A stretch of 64,000 nucleotides of DNA from Flavobacterium agri (GTDB lineage: Bacteria > Bacteroidota > Bacteroidia > Flavobacteriales > Flavobacteriaceae). The stretch lies in assembly GCF_013401995.1 (NCBI RefSeq), contig NZ_JACBJI010000001.1, forward strand, positions 266,372-330,371, read 5' to 3'. Below the pieces are notes generated by a model. The model searched no databases and had not been told where the DNA came from. It was given only the letters and a program-made list of their open reading frames with translations. Positions 49,367 to 57,827 of the stretch are shown in pieces; the stretch's first letter is position 1; the number at the start of each line of letters is the position of its first letter. A program made the position numbers and the translations under genes.

Positions 49367-51877
49367 TTAAAGCTTGATGAGCTTATGGGTTTCCTTGCCT
49401 TTATCGGATGAAACCTTAATCAGGTACGTTCCCGAACTCAGCCCCGAAACATCGATCGTGTGGCTTTCGGCTTCTTTGAAGGTCATGATCGCCTGTCCGA
49501 AAAGATTGCATACTTCGATTTTTGAGGTATTTCCATTTCTTGAAAAGATGTTCACCACAGATGACGCCGGGTTCGGGTACAAGGTAAATTCCTGTGAAAA
49601 GGGATTCGATGTTCCCAATTGATATACGTCTGTCGTGGTCGTATTGGTCACGATTGCCGCGTTATAATCGAAGTAGATGTTGGCCGTGTTCTGGTATTGC
49701 CAACCCAAATCACTGGCCTGAGTAGATTTTACGTTGAACGTTACGAAGCCGTGGCTTCCCGGTTCATTCTCGGTTTCCGTCGGAAGATTGATGTCTTCGA
49801 ACCAAAATTCGAGCAAATTTCCTCTTCTTCTCATCTCATACGGATGGCTTGAAGCTATCGGCTGGACCGAATACAGGTTGAAATCGGAATCCAACACATC
49901 GGTAATCACGACGCGTTGAGCAGGCGCCGTACCTGTGTTCTGGAATCGGATGGTGTAAGTAAGACCTTTTTCAACGGCTTCGCCCACAAGCATTGCAACA
50001 CCTTGGGAAACCTGTTTATCATTAGGATCGAACGAATTGACTACGGTCTTGATCGCCGAATCCAAATTGTCTGCAGTGGTTTCATCTGTGCCGGCGGTTA
50101 CCCAAGCGGTCAGGTAAACGGTGTTGCCGGAGTTGATCGGAGGCGTGTCCAATGGCCCGTTCACGTTAAGGACGATATCGATCATGCGGCTTTCGAAAGG
50201 CTCAAGGTTCGAGAAATTCCAGATCAAATTACCTCCGGCCTGGCTGTCGGGAGTTATCGACGCGCTTACGAATTCCTCATCGTCCCAGAAACCGGCCGTA
50301 ACCGTTCCCGATTGTGTCGTCGTACCGTTGTTGCGGTACACGATCTTGTAATGGGTGTCGAAACCGGCAATAGCGGCATCCACAGGAATCACATCGATGG
50401 CAAGATCGTTATGGCTGCCGTTCGGCGCAATGCAGAAATCTACGGTTTCCGTATTGCCCGTTCCCGTAAAATTCACGGTCTGCGTGGCAGGAGAAACAGT
50501 AAAATACACCGGATTCACGTTTGCCGAAACGTTCATTTGGGTAAAAGTGGTGAACGCGTGATAAGTGCCCGAACTGTTTGTAAAAGTCGTAGCCTGATAG
50601 CCGTTCGTCGTTACAGGGACATGCGCAAGGACGGTATCTGTCACAGAGCAACCGTCTGAACCCGCATCGAAACGCAAAATTCCCGAAACCGTGTTATAAT
50701 TGCCCGCAGGTTCAAAAAAGCAGTTTTCGCTGACCGCGACGTTGGGATCGATGTGTTCATGTGCCCAATCGGTTCCGCTTACGTAAAATTCAGATTCGAG
50801 CGCATATCCTTCGAACGCATCGGTACACACGAGCTGCAACGCCGGATTGTTTGACGCGCCGACGCTTCCGATCGAGCAATATCCGCCGTCACATGTTTCG
50901 AAACTGCCATTGCGGAAACTGATCGTCTCGAGCTCCAGGTTATCAGAGATGGTCAAAGTGCTCAAATGGACGGGTTGGTTGAAATTTATCGAGGTGAGAT
51001 GTGTGTGGCTCAGATAAAGTGCGGTATAACCGTTGGAAAAACCAGATTCGAGTTGCGACCAAGGACCTACGAAATTGAGATCGGTGTAATTGTTTCCCGA
51101 TAAGTCCAACATCGAATATCCCGGAGTCGTAAGCATACTGAGATCGAGTGTCTCCAATTGGTTGTCGGCCAGCGATAAGTAATACACATAATTGGTGTTT
51201 TCAAGATTGATCGAAGTGAGGCCGTTGTTTTCTATTATCACATTGTCAAATGAAACGCCACTCACGTCAAGTGTCGTAAGGTTCTGATTGTTGGTGATTT
51301 CAAAATTTGAATAGGAGTTTTCGAGAGCCTGCAAAGACAAATTCACAAGCAGCGGATTATTCGAAATCTTAAATTCATTTTCTGACGTGACAAGGCCGTC
51401 AAGGTTCAACATGGTCAGCGAAGCGTTGCCGTTTATGGTGAGCCACATCGCAATGTCCGTCAACCCACTTAGGTCAAGAGCCTGAAGCGCGTCGTTGTTA
51501 CTGATGTCGACCGAGCCGAGTCCGGCAGAAAACGGCATGTTGACGGTTGTTAGCAGTGAATTGTCTAATATGTTGATTTCCCATAACATAGCCGAATCCG
51601 GAACTGTAACGCTCGTTACGCTTGTGTTTGTCAAGTAAAAAACCGACAAGCCGGTAAAATATTGCAAACCTTCAAGGTTGTCTATCGCAGTCCCGTCGAG
51701 GTAAAGGTCAAAAGCATCGGCGGCTTCCTGCTGCGAAATCTCCCCATCGCCATTACCATCGACGGGCATGGGATTGGCAAGGATGGCAGCCTTGAAATCG
51801 AGATCGGGGAAACTGATGATCTGCGCCTGCATCCCAAAACCGCAAAGTCCGATAAGCAATAGGTAAAATTCCTTCAT
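49367..51877 (-). CDS. T9SS-exported leucine-rich-repeat protein (type A sorting domain)
   Basis: 836 residues. Signal peptide to about 18 (GMQAQ). Residues about 20-45 contain an EF-hand-like loop (DGNGDGEISQQEA). Leucine-rich repeats of about 20-23 residues fill about 60-370 (for example LDLSGLTDIAMWLTINGNAS, and SLADNQLETLDLSML). A beta-sandwich region with a DUF11-like module follows (about 400-750, NSFDPNDKQVSQG, LTYTIRFQNTGTAPAQ). The C-terminal 80 residues are a T9SS type A sorting domain (FTLYPNPASSVVNIFS to HKLIKL). It is therefore secreted and probably attached to the cell surface. The ligand of the LRR part is unknown. Confidence 0.92.
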   Translation of the reverse strand: MKEFYLLLIGLCGFGMQAQIISFPDLDFKAAILANPMPVDGNGDGEISQQEAADAFDLYLDGTAIDNLEGLQYFTGLSVFYLTNTSVTSVTVPDSAMLWEINILDNSLLTTVNMPFSAGLGSVDISNNDALQALDLSGLTDIAMWLTINGNASLTMLNLDGLVTSENEFKISNNPLLVNLSLQALENSYSNFEITNNQNLTTLDVSGVSFDNVIIENNGLTSINLENTNYVYYLSLADNQLETLDLSMLTTPGYSMLDLSGNNYTDLNFVGPWSQLESGFSNGYTALYLSHTHLTSINFNQPVHLSTLTISDNLELETISFRNGSFETCDGGYCSIGSVGASNNPALQLVCTDAFEGYALESEFYVSGTDWAHEHIDPNVAVSENCFFEPAGNYNTVSGILRFDAGSDGCSVTDTVLAHVPVTTNGYQATTFTNSSGTYHAFTTFTQMNVSANVNPVYFTVSPATQTVNFTGTGNTETVDFCIAPNGSHNDLAIDVIPVDAAIAGFDTHYKIVYRNNGTTTQSGTVTAGFWDDEEFVSASITPDSQAGGNLIWNFSNLEPFESRMIDIVLNVNGPLDTPPINSGNTVYLTAWVTAGTDETTADNLDSAIKTVVNSFDPNDKQVSQGVAMLVGEAVEKGLTYTIRFQNTGTAPAQRVVITDVLDSDFNLYSVQPIASSHPYEMRRRGNLLEFWFEDINLPTETENEPGSHGFVTFNVKSTQASDLGWQYQNTANIYFDYNAAIVTNTTTTDVYQLGTSNPFSQEFTLYPNPASSVVNIFSRNGNTSKIEVCNLFGQAIMTFKEAESHTIDVSGLSSGTYLIKVSSDKGKETHKLIKL

Positions 51878-51960
51878 AAACGATTGATTAGGTTTCGTCT
51901 ATAAAAATAACAGGTTTTGAATGCGAATAAAAAAAATGCCAGAAATGTTACCAACAAAAA

Positions 51961-51992
51961 AACCAGCCCGTATTGCCACACGCGGACTGGTT
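51961..51992 (-). terminator. Terminator of the gamma-lyase-like gene
   Basis: AACCAGCCCG pairs with CGGACTGGTT with one mismatch; on the minus strand it is followed by a run of Ts (51960 downward). It lies 24 bases after the stop. Confidence 0.75.
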
Positions 51993-52015
51993 TCAACGAA
52001 CATAAATAGGCTTTT

Positions 52016-53230
52016 TTAAGCCGAAACTGTAGTAAGCACGCCCAATTCCTCCATACACGATTTCATGTTGAGGAACGTACGCTCTATATCATTATCGAGC
52101 CCGATAGAAAAACGGATCAATCCGTCGGTAAGGCCCATTTCTTTTTGTTCTTCAAGCGGGATTTCAGACGAGGTCGAAGTGCCCGGAGCGCTGAACAACG
52201 TCTTGTAAAACCCAAGGCTCACGGCCAGATAACCCAAATTGCGCTGTTGCATGAGTTCCATGAGTTCGTTGGCTTTTTCGAGCGATCCTACGTCTATGGT
52301 AAGCATGCCTCCGAAACCGTATTCCGGATTCATCATGCGCTTGTAGATATCGTGTCCCGGATGGCTTTTAAGTCCCGGATATACCGTTTTCAATCCGATC
52401 GATTCGAACTTTTCGGCCAAATATTGGGCATTTCGGCTGTGTTGTTTGATCCTGATGTGCAACGTGCGCAAATTTTTCATCACGCTCGACGAACGAAGGC
52501 TGTCCATCGTCGGGCCGAGCAACATAGCCGCGCCCGTGTTCACGTTTTTCATATCGTTGACGAACTCGCGAGATCCGCAGCTCACGCCGGCAACCGTATC
52601 GCTGCTTCCGTTGATGTATTTGGTAAGGCTGTGGATCACGATGTCGGCTCCCAACTTTGCAGGCGCGACAGACAGAGGTGAAAACGTATTGTCGACGACC
52701 AGTTTAAGATTGTGCTTTTTAGCGATTTTGGACATGGCCGCTATATCGACGACTTCCAAAAGCGGGTTGCTCACGGTTTCACAGTACAGGATTTTCGTTT
52801 TGGATGTGATCGCTTTCTCGACGATTTCGGGTTTCGTGAAATCGCAAAAGACCGTGTTGATGCCGAGTTTCGGAGCGAAATTCTTGAGGAACGCATATGT
52901 TCCGCCATAAATCGTGCGGCTCGACACGACCTCGTCTCCCGATTGGCAAAGCTGCAAAAGGGTAGAGGTGATCGCACCCATTCCTGAAGCGGCCACGCAA
53001 GCGGCTTCCGTTCCTTCCATCGCGGCCAACGCTTTGTCGAGGTAAAGGTTGCTTGGCGAAGAATGACGCGAGTATAGGTAGCATCCGTCGGCATTGCCTT
53101 CGAACGTATCGAACATGGTTTTGGCGGAAAGGAATGTGTAGGTAGAAGAATCGGATATCGAAGGGTTCACGCCTCCGAATTCACCGAAGTACTGTAAATC
53201 CTGAATATTGTCTGCGGGGTTGAATTCCAT
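52016..53230 (-). CDS. Cys/Met-metabolism PLP enzyme, methionine gamma-lyase-like
   Basis: 404 residues from the ATG at 53230 (the frame also contains an ATG at 53269). It belongs to the trans-sulfuration fold-type I PLP family: YSRHSSPSNLYLDKALAAME, the SGMGAITSTL segment characteristic of methionine gamma-lyases, VVDNTFSPL, and the PLP lysine in SLTKYINGSSD. Gamma-lyases split methionine to methanethiol, ammonia and 2-oxobutyrate; cystathionine gamma-synthase or lyase activity remains possible. It is divergent from an Lrp/AsnC regulator gene, as mdeA is from mdeR in Pseudomonas, which supports methionine catabolism. The residue usually Cys in YGCT of methionine gamma-lyase is Gly here (YGGT). 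Confidence 0.85.
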   Translation of the reverse strand: MEFNPADNIQDLQYFGEFGGVNPSISDSSTYTFLSAKTMFDTFEGNADGCYLYSRHSSPSNLYLDKALAAMEGTEAACVAASGMGAITSTLLQLCQSGDEVVSSRTIYGGTYAFLKNFAPKLGINTVFCDFTKPEIVEKAITSKTKILYCETVSNPLLEVVDIAAMSKIAKKHNLKLVVDNTFSPLSVAPAKLGADIVIHSLTKYINGSSDTVAGVSCGSREFVNDMKNVNTGAAMLLGPTMDSLRSSSVMKNLRTLHIRIKQHSRNAQYLAEKFESIGLKTVYPGLKSHPGHDIYKRMMNPEYGFGGMLTIDVGSLEKANELMELMQQRNLGYLAVSLGFYKTLFSAPGTSTSSEIPLEEQKEMGLTDGLIRFSIGLDNDIERTFLNMKSCMEELGVLTTVSA

Positions 53231-53446
53231 GGTATCTGGGTGGTTTTGTTTTTCGCAAAACAATTTCATTGCAGAGAATAATCCAAAGTAAATTTCATTA
53301 TTTAGATTAATTATTTTTATTTTTAAATTTTTATGGATAAAAAATCTATTAGAAATCGATTTCGCTCCATAAAACCGAAAGTTTATCTCGGCACCAATAA
53401 ATCATAAATAGTCACGATCAATAAACAACAAGCAATCACAATAAAA

Positions 53447-53905
53447 ATGAACTTCGATCCAACCGATAAAGCGCTGCTCAAGTTACTGCAATCCGACAGC
53501 ACCCAAACCACAAAAGCCCTTTCCGTAAAGCTCGGATTATCTGCCACCGCGGTTTACGAACGCATCCGGAAACTCGAACGCGAAGGCATCATCAACAAAT
53601 ATGTGGCGTTGCTCGACAGGAAGCAGATCGGCAAGAATTTCGTCGTTTTCTGCCATATCAAACTGTTGCAGCACTCGCGCGAATTCCTCACGCGTTTCGA
53701 ACACGAAGTCGTCAAGCTCGACGAGGTGCTCGAATGTTTCCACGTGAGCGGCGATTACGATTACATTCTCAAGGTTTGCGTACACGATATGGAAGAATAT
53801 CGTCAGTTCATGGTTTCGAAATTGACCACATTGCAACACATCGGCAGTACGCAAAGTTCGTTCATGATCGCCGAAGTCAAGAATACGACGGCTTTCACGC
53901 TGTAA
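53447..53905 (+). CDS. Lrp/AsnC-family transcriptional regulator
   Basis: 152 residues. The N-terminal helix-turn-helix (about 3-60) has DKALLKLLQSDSTQTTKALS and GLSATAVYERIRKLEREGII; the C-terminal RAM domain (about 70-150) has EVLECFHVSGDYDYILKV, which binds amino acids. It is divergent from the gamma-lyase-like gene across a 216-base AT-rich gap, so it probably senses methionine or another amino acid and controls that gene. No consensus -7 box for this gene is obvious in the gap. Confidence 0.93.
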   Translation: MNFDPTDKALLKLLQSDSTQTTKALSVKLGLSATAVYERIRKLEREGIINKYVALLDRKQIGKNFVVFCHIKLLQHSREFLTRFEHEVVKLDEVLECFHVSGDYDYILKVCVHDMEEYRQFMVSKLTTLQHIGSTQSSFMIAEVKNTTAFTL

Positions 53906-54280
53906 TCATCCGTGGATAAGCACGGCTTCTACCATATCTTCGGGCGAAAACCGCAACACGAGGGTTTTGGCGCGCAATGTAAAAAACTCGATTTTGTCGC
54001 GGTTGACTTCATAAAACATATAGTTTTTGTCGGTGCGCGTCGGTTCGCCAAGTAAATTCAGCACTTCGCTTTTCTTGAGGCCTTTGAGTTTTTTGCTTTG
54101 CACGAGATCGTCGAGCATTTGCGCGCGGTATGGGAATTCCTGTCCTTGTCGGGTTTTCCATTTGGCGGAATCGAAGCCGATTTCTGTTTCGGATTTTGTT
54201 TCCGATGCATTTTCGTGGTTGTCGTTTTTGCAAGCCAACACCGACATGCACAACAGCAAGACTACAATTTTTATTTTCAT
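53906..54280 (-). CDS. Small lipoprotein with BamE/SmpA-like end
   Basis: 124 residues from the ATG at 54280; the long upstream frame is antisense noise over the next gene. A lipobox LLLCMSVLACK puts the lipidated Cys at about 17. The C-terminal part contains LKGLKKSEVLNLLGEPTRTD, the short helix-helix pattern of BamE/SmpA-type domains, then a beta hairpin. It is a periplasm-facing lipoprotein of unknown role. Its stop abuts the Lrp gene stop on the other strand. Confidence 0.75.
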   Translation of the reverse strand: MKIKIVVLLLCMSVLACKNDNHENASETKSETEIGFDSAKWKTRQGQEFPYRAQMLDDLVQSKKLKGLKKSEVLNLLGEPTRTDKNYMFYEVNRDKIEFFTLRAKTLVLRFSPEDMVEAVLIHG

Positions 54281-54366
54281 GTTTACAAGATTAAAGTTAC
54301 GTTGCAGTGGTGGAATATCCGCCCGAATATTCTTCCGGGCGGATTCACACACACCACCGATCTGAG

Positions 54367-55119
54367 TCATCGCATGGGAACGAGACTCGTAGGCGATTCC
54401 ACTTCTTTTTTGATGCGCCCGAACGTATTTTGAAACTTTTGCGCCATGTCTTTCATGTATCGGCCAAAAGTCGGGCTGCCCACGCTGAGCACTTTCGAAT
54501 GCCCGAACCAGACCACTGCTGCCGTGCAAAAGAAAAACGTGCGGTAAACGGCAAAGGCGATCGGTTGTATCGACCAATGATGCGAGCGGTAAATTGCAAG
54601 CATGCGTTCGGCCTGGAAGTCGATGTGGTGCGCTTCGTCTATCAAAATATCGTCGCAAATCTGTTTAAGCAATGGGCAACCCGTCGCATCCTTAAGTGAT
54701 TGGTAGAACAACTGGGCGGCGCTTTCAACAGTGATTACGGCCAACGTCCACAATTCCATACTCGTATTGAAGTAACGGATCTTTCGGAACAGCGAATCGC
54801 CCCAATCTTTAGAGACGCGTTTTTCACCGATCAAATCGAGGTAACGCCCAAGATTGTTGCCGTGCTTTTGTTCTTCCTTGATGAAAAGTTCTACGGCGAT
54901 AGGAAAAATAAAATCGTTCGTGGTCTTAGCGTATTTGCGTGCCGCGGCCAACAAATGTGCGCCTTCGGAAGTTTCTCCAAGCTGCCATGCCTGAAGCGAT
55001 TTGAGTATGCGCTTTTTTTGCCCGTCGAGCAATTTAGGTTCCAAATCCCAGTCAACGCGCTCGAACGTGGCGTTGTGGGTGAAATGGTTGGTCCAGTATT
55101 GTGAGGAGTTCGTGTACAT
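54367..55119 (-). CDS. Ferritin-like (putative diiron) protein of unknown function
   Basis: 250 residues, mainly helical. Two E-x-x-H-type motifs stand about 80 residues apart: FIKEEQKHGNNLGRYLDL and ILIDEAHHIDFQAERM, with another Glu in VITVESAAQLFYQSLK. Together they resemble the ligands of a diiron centre in a four-helix bundle. A hydrophobic stretch (FAVYRTFFFCTAAVVWFG) near 200-217 may touch the membrane. It could be an oxidase or hydroxylase of the ferritin-like superfamily. I recognise no named subfamily. It lies 18 bases before the creD gene end on the same strand, so it may be the last gene of that operon. Confidence 0.6.
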   Translation of the reverse strand: MYTNSSQYWTNHFTHNATFERVDWDLEPKLLDGQKKRILKSLQAWQLGETSEGAHLLAAARKYAKTTNDFIFPIAVELFIKEEQKHGNNLGRYLDLIGEKRVSKDWGDSLFRKIRYFNTSMELWTLAVITVESAAQLFYQSLKDATGCPLLKQICDDILIDEAHHIDFQAERMLAIYRSHHWSIQPIAFAVYRTFFFCTAAVVWFGHSKVLSVGSPTFGRYMKDMAQKFQNTFGRIKKEVESPTSLVPMR

Positions 55120-55137
55120 TATTATTGATTATTTTTA

Positions 55138-56475
55138 TTAGTTATTCCAATCGATTTTTCGCGAGAAATACATCACGGCCGCCAAAATCAGGAACAGGCC
55201 GATGCTTCCGAACAACAAAGCATAATCTTCGAGTTGGATGATCACGTAAATGAAAGCATACAGAGCCGACAGCGAAGCCGCGATGAACGCGCAGAACTTG
55301 AGTTTCTTGAGGATGGAGATCGAATACAGCGAAATCAGCGCGACGACGGCCGTTCCCGCGATCAGGTAAGCCGTGAGGAAACTGCTGTGCTCGGTAATCG
55401 ACAACAATAGCGTGTAGAACATCACGAGCGCGAGTCCGATCATCGTGTATTGGAAAATGTGGATGCGCACCTTGCTGATCATCTGGATCAGGAAAAACAC
55501 GAGGAACGTAAGGCCGATCGTCAGGAAGCCATATTTGGCCGCGCGTTCGTTCTGTTGGTATTCGTCTACCGGGATCACGAATTTCACGCCGAACGCAAAA
55601 CGCGCCAGATCGGGCAATTCGCCGAATGTCTGCTGGCCGAACGGACGGTTTACGTGCAGGATTTTCCAGCTCGCCGGGAATCCATCGTTCTTCCCTTTTT
55701 TGTAAGGAAGGAAATTGCCGTCGAAACTCGGCGCGGCCCAATTCGATCCCATGTCGACGGTCGTGGTTTTTCCGATCGGAACCATCATCAACTGTCGGCT
55801 GCCGCGATACGAAATATCCAGTTTGTAAGACGTTTTGGTTTGGCCGGGAAGCACGCGTGCATCGAAATAACCGGTTTCCAGGCCGTCTACCGAATCGTTA
55901 GGCGAATTGTTGAACACAGGTTCGAAAGCCAACGGTTTGCCGCCGATCGAAATCTTCACTTCGTCCTGGATGCTCTTGAGGTTCGTCGTCCTGATGATCA
56001 CGGAAGCTTTATCCCATTGGATATCGGCTTCGGGAATGCCGCGTCCCGAAAAATCAGGCGCGACATAATCGCCGTCTATCTTCATTTTCGAGGTGTAGAC
56101 CACGGCCTCGTAATTGCCGTAACTGCGCTTGTCTGTCGTGACCGAAGCCTTGTTGTTCAGGCTTTCGGGGAAGAAATACGCGAATTCTGTAGACGGTTTC
56201 TTTTGGGTCATGGCGGCCTTGGTCTTTTGGTTCACGATCACGGTTTCTTCGTAAACGGTATAAGGCACGCGGATGATCGGTCCGTACAGATACACATCCG
56301 AACCCCATTTCGAGGCGATACTTTCGTTGACTTCGTGTTTTCGGTAAGCCCTTTCGGAAATCAGATCCTGAACGAGAGCGAGCGGAATCAATAAAATCAA
56401 TGTCAACAGGCCGACCATGATCAGGCGCGCCGTATTCGATTGGAAAAATCCGGTTTTTTGTGGTGATGGTTCCAT
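55138..56475 (-). CDS. creD: CreD family inner-membrane protein
   Basis: 445 residues. One N-terminal membrane helix (about 17-37, LIMVGLLTLILLIPLALVQD), a large periplasmic domain (about 40-310) and five to six C-terminal helices (about 315-440). Family markers are SERAYRKHEVNESIASKWG, YGPIIRVPY and HVNRPFGQQTFGELPDLARF. CreD is linked to envelope stress and beta-lactam response in Enterobacteria, but its biochemical action is unknown. There is no CreBC two-component system here. Instead the gene lies at the end of a cluster with DUF1361, a small membrane protein and a winged-helix regulator. Confidence 0.92.
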   Translation of the reverse strand: MEPSPQKTGFFQSNTARLIMVGLLTLILLIPLALVQDLISERAYRKHEVNESIASKWGSDVYLYGPIIRVPYTVYEETVIVNQKTKAAMTQKKPSTEFAYFFPESLNNKASVTTDKRSYGNYEAVVYTSKMKIDGDYVAPDFSGRGIPEADIQWDKASVIIRTTNLKSIQDEVKISIGGKPLAFEPVFNNSPNDSVDGLETGYFDARVLPGQTKTSYKLDISYRGSRQLMMVPIGKTTTVDMGSNWAAPSFDGNFLPYKKGKNDGFPASWKILHVNRPFGQQTFGELPDLARFAFGVKFVIPVDEYQQNERAAKYGFLTIGLTFLVFFLIQMISKVRIHIFQYTMIGLALVMFYTLLLSITEHSSFLTAYLIAGTAVVALISLYSISILKKLKFCAFIAASLSALYAFIYVIIQLEDYALLFGSIGLFLILAAVMYFSRKIDWNN

Positions 56476-56504
56476 ATTAGTGTGTTTTTAGGTTGCGGTT
56501 GAAA

Positions 56505-56819
56505 TCACAGGAGTTTGAAATAGAAAGCGGTCACTGGAATATTCGCCAAAACGATCAGGATCTTAATTGCGAAATATTCACGGTGGTCGCGTTCGGTAAG
56601 CAACAGGATTAGCAGGTTGGCGAGTACGAGCAGGTTGACGAGTGCGGCCAGGCATACGAAAAGGAATCCGAAGAAAAAGATTTCCTCGCTTTCGATGCCG
56701 CTTTTGTACGAGACGAAGAACGCGGTGCCGATGGCGAACGAAGCTATCGCGATCCAGGTAGACAATTCGCCCGTGGTCTTGAGATAGGCGTTAAAATTTC
56801 TTTGTATGAAGGTTTCCAT
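56505..56819 (-). CDS. Small three-helix membrane protein, unknown
   Basis: 104 residues with three hydrophobic segments (about 21-38, 47-73 and 85-102). Charged loops are KSGIESEE and TERDHREYFA. I do not recognise a family. It starts 2 bases after the DUF1361 stop and is followed by creD after 29 bases, so it belongs to the same transcript. Confidence 0.7.
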   Translation of the reverse strand: METFIQRNFNAYLKTTGELSTWIAIASFAIGTAFFVSYKSGIESEEIFFFGFLFVCLAALVNLLVLANLLILLLTERDHREYFAIKILIVLANIPVTAFYFKLL

Positions 56820-56821
56820 GA

Positions 56822-57463
56822 TTATTGATTTGAATGGTTTTTAGGTTGGATGTTGAAAAAATGGTACACGAGCAGCAGCAATGTGCCGTATCCGATCGTA
56901 AAGCCGATGGCGCGCAATTCGGTCAGGAGTCCGGCCGCATCGACTATAAGCCGGAACGGATCCGAAACCACATCCCAACTGTTGTAGCGTTCAAAACGTC
57001 CCAGGTAAATCCCGAATCCCGACAGGATCGCGCTGAACGGCACGAGCCAGTTCGAGACGCGTCCGAAATTTTTATCCCAAACCGATTGCATCTGGCGCAT
57101 CGAAAGCAATCCGAACAACATTCCGCTAATGGAATAAGAGGCGAGCAGCAACAGGTCGAACCAGGCGGGCATGGTCTGGGTCAGGTGGCGGAAGTGCAAA
57201 AAATCGGTCAAGATGTAAGGCGCATTCGGAAGAAACAGCAGCCAGATTGCCGACAGCGCCAGGATTTTGGGCTTCCCGCTATCGGCTTGCAGCAAATAGT
57301 CGCTGATTACCAAAGGCACGGCCGACAACACGAGATTCCACAAAAGAAAGCCGTAGCCGATGCCCGATGTCACGAACATCCGAAACGCGAGCAACGCGCA
57401 ATTGAAAGCGATAAGTGCAAACACGCTTCGATAATGGTTGGAGTTGGAGATAGTCTTTATCAT
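56822..57463 (-). CDS. DUF1361 membrane protein
   Basis: 213 residues from the ATG at 57463. The longer start at 57496 lies upstream of a -7 box and is rejected. Six to seven membrane helices; the family core is IWLLFLPNAPYILTDFLHF, followed by GIYLGRFERYNSWDV. DUF1361 proteins have no known function and often occur near envelope genes. It follows an operator-like site 5 bases before its start and leads into the small membrane protein and creD. Confidence 0.85.
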   Translation of the reverse strand: MIKTISNSNHYRSVFALIAFNCALLAFRMFVTSGIGYGFLLWNLVLSAVPLVISDYLLQADSGKPKILALSAIWLLFLPNAPYILTDFLHFRHLTQTMPAWFDLLLLASYSISGMLFGLLSMRQMQSVWDKNFGRVSNWLVPFSAILSGFGIYLGRFERYNSWDVVSDPFRLIVDAAGLLTELRAIGFTIGYGTLLLLVYHFFNIQPKNHSNQ

Positions 57464-57467
57464 TTTA

Positions 57468-57489
57468 AAAGTACTTTGTATTTCAAAGT
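57468..57489. promoter_or_regulatory. Operator 1 of the CreD cluster, overlapping a -7 box
   Basis: AAAGT-ACTTTG-TATTT-CAAAGT: a dyad ACTTTG-N5-CAAAGT with an extra half-site. The minus-strand -7 box TAACTTTG (57491-57484) lies in it. It ends 5 bases before the DUF1361 ATG. The same 22-base pattern recurs at 58458-58479. Confidence 0.75.
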
Positions 57490-57505
57490 TAAACAATAAA
57501 AAAAT

Positions 57506-57802
57506 TTAGCTCTTGCGCAGCAGGCTTTCCAAAGCGTCGATGTGGGCCGTAAAAGCCTCGCGTCCCGATTTGGTCGCCTTGTAACTCGTGTTCGGCTTTT
57601 TCCCGATGAACTGTTTCTCGATGACGATGTAATTCTCGGATTCGAGCGCTTTGGCATGGCTCGCGAGATTGCCGTCGGTTACGCCGAGCAGTTCCTTCAG
57701 CGTCGAGAAATCGGCCGATTCGTTGACCATCAACACACTCATGATACCGAGCCTGATGCGATGGTCGAACGCCTTGTTTATATTTTGGATGATGTTTTTC
57801 AC
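57506..57802 (-). CDS. Winged-helix transcription regulator (MarR/ArsR-like size)
   Basis: 98 residues forming one winged helix (HTH_34-like): FDHRIRLGIMSVLMVNESAD, then LLGVTDGNLASHAKALESEN as recognition helix and IEKQFIGKKPNTSYKATKSG as wing. Such regulators are small homodimeric repressors. It is the second gene of the unit starting at 58454, and operator-like sites of identical form flank the unit: one before the first gene and one just after this gene, before DUF1361. It probably represses both. The signal is unknown and no separate sensor domain is present. Confidence 0.88.
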   Translation of the reverse strand: MKNIIQNINKAFDHRIRLGIMSVLMVNESADFSTLKELLGVTDGNLASHAKALESENYIVIEKQFIGKKPNTSYKATKSGREAFTAHIDALESLLRKS

Positions 57803-57827
57803 ACTGGTTTTTGCGAGAGGAAGATAC

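Noticed and set aside
54281..54658. N-terminal extension of the small lipoprotein
   Set aside because: The extension is antisense to the ferritin-like gene and would bury the lipobox signal peptide in the middle of the protein.
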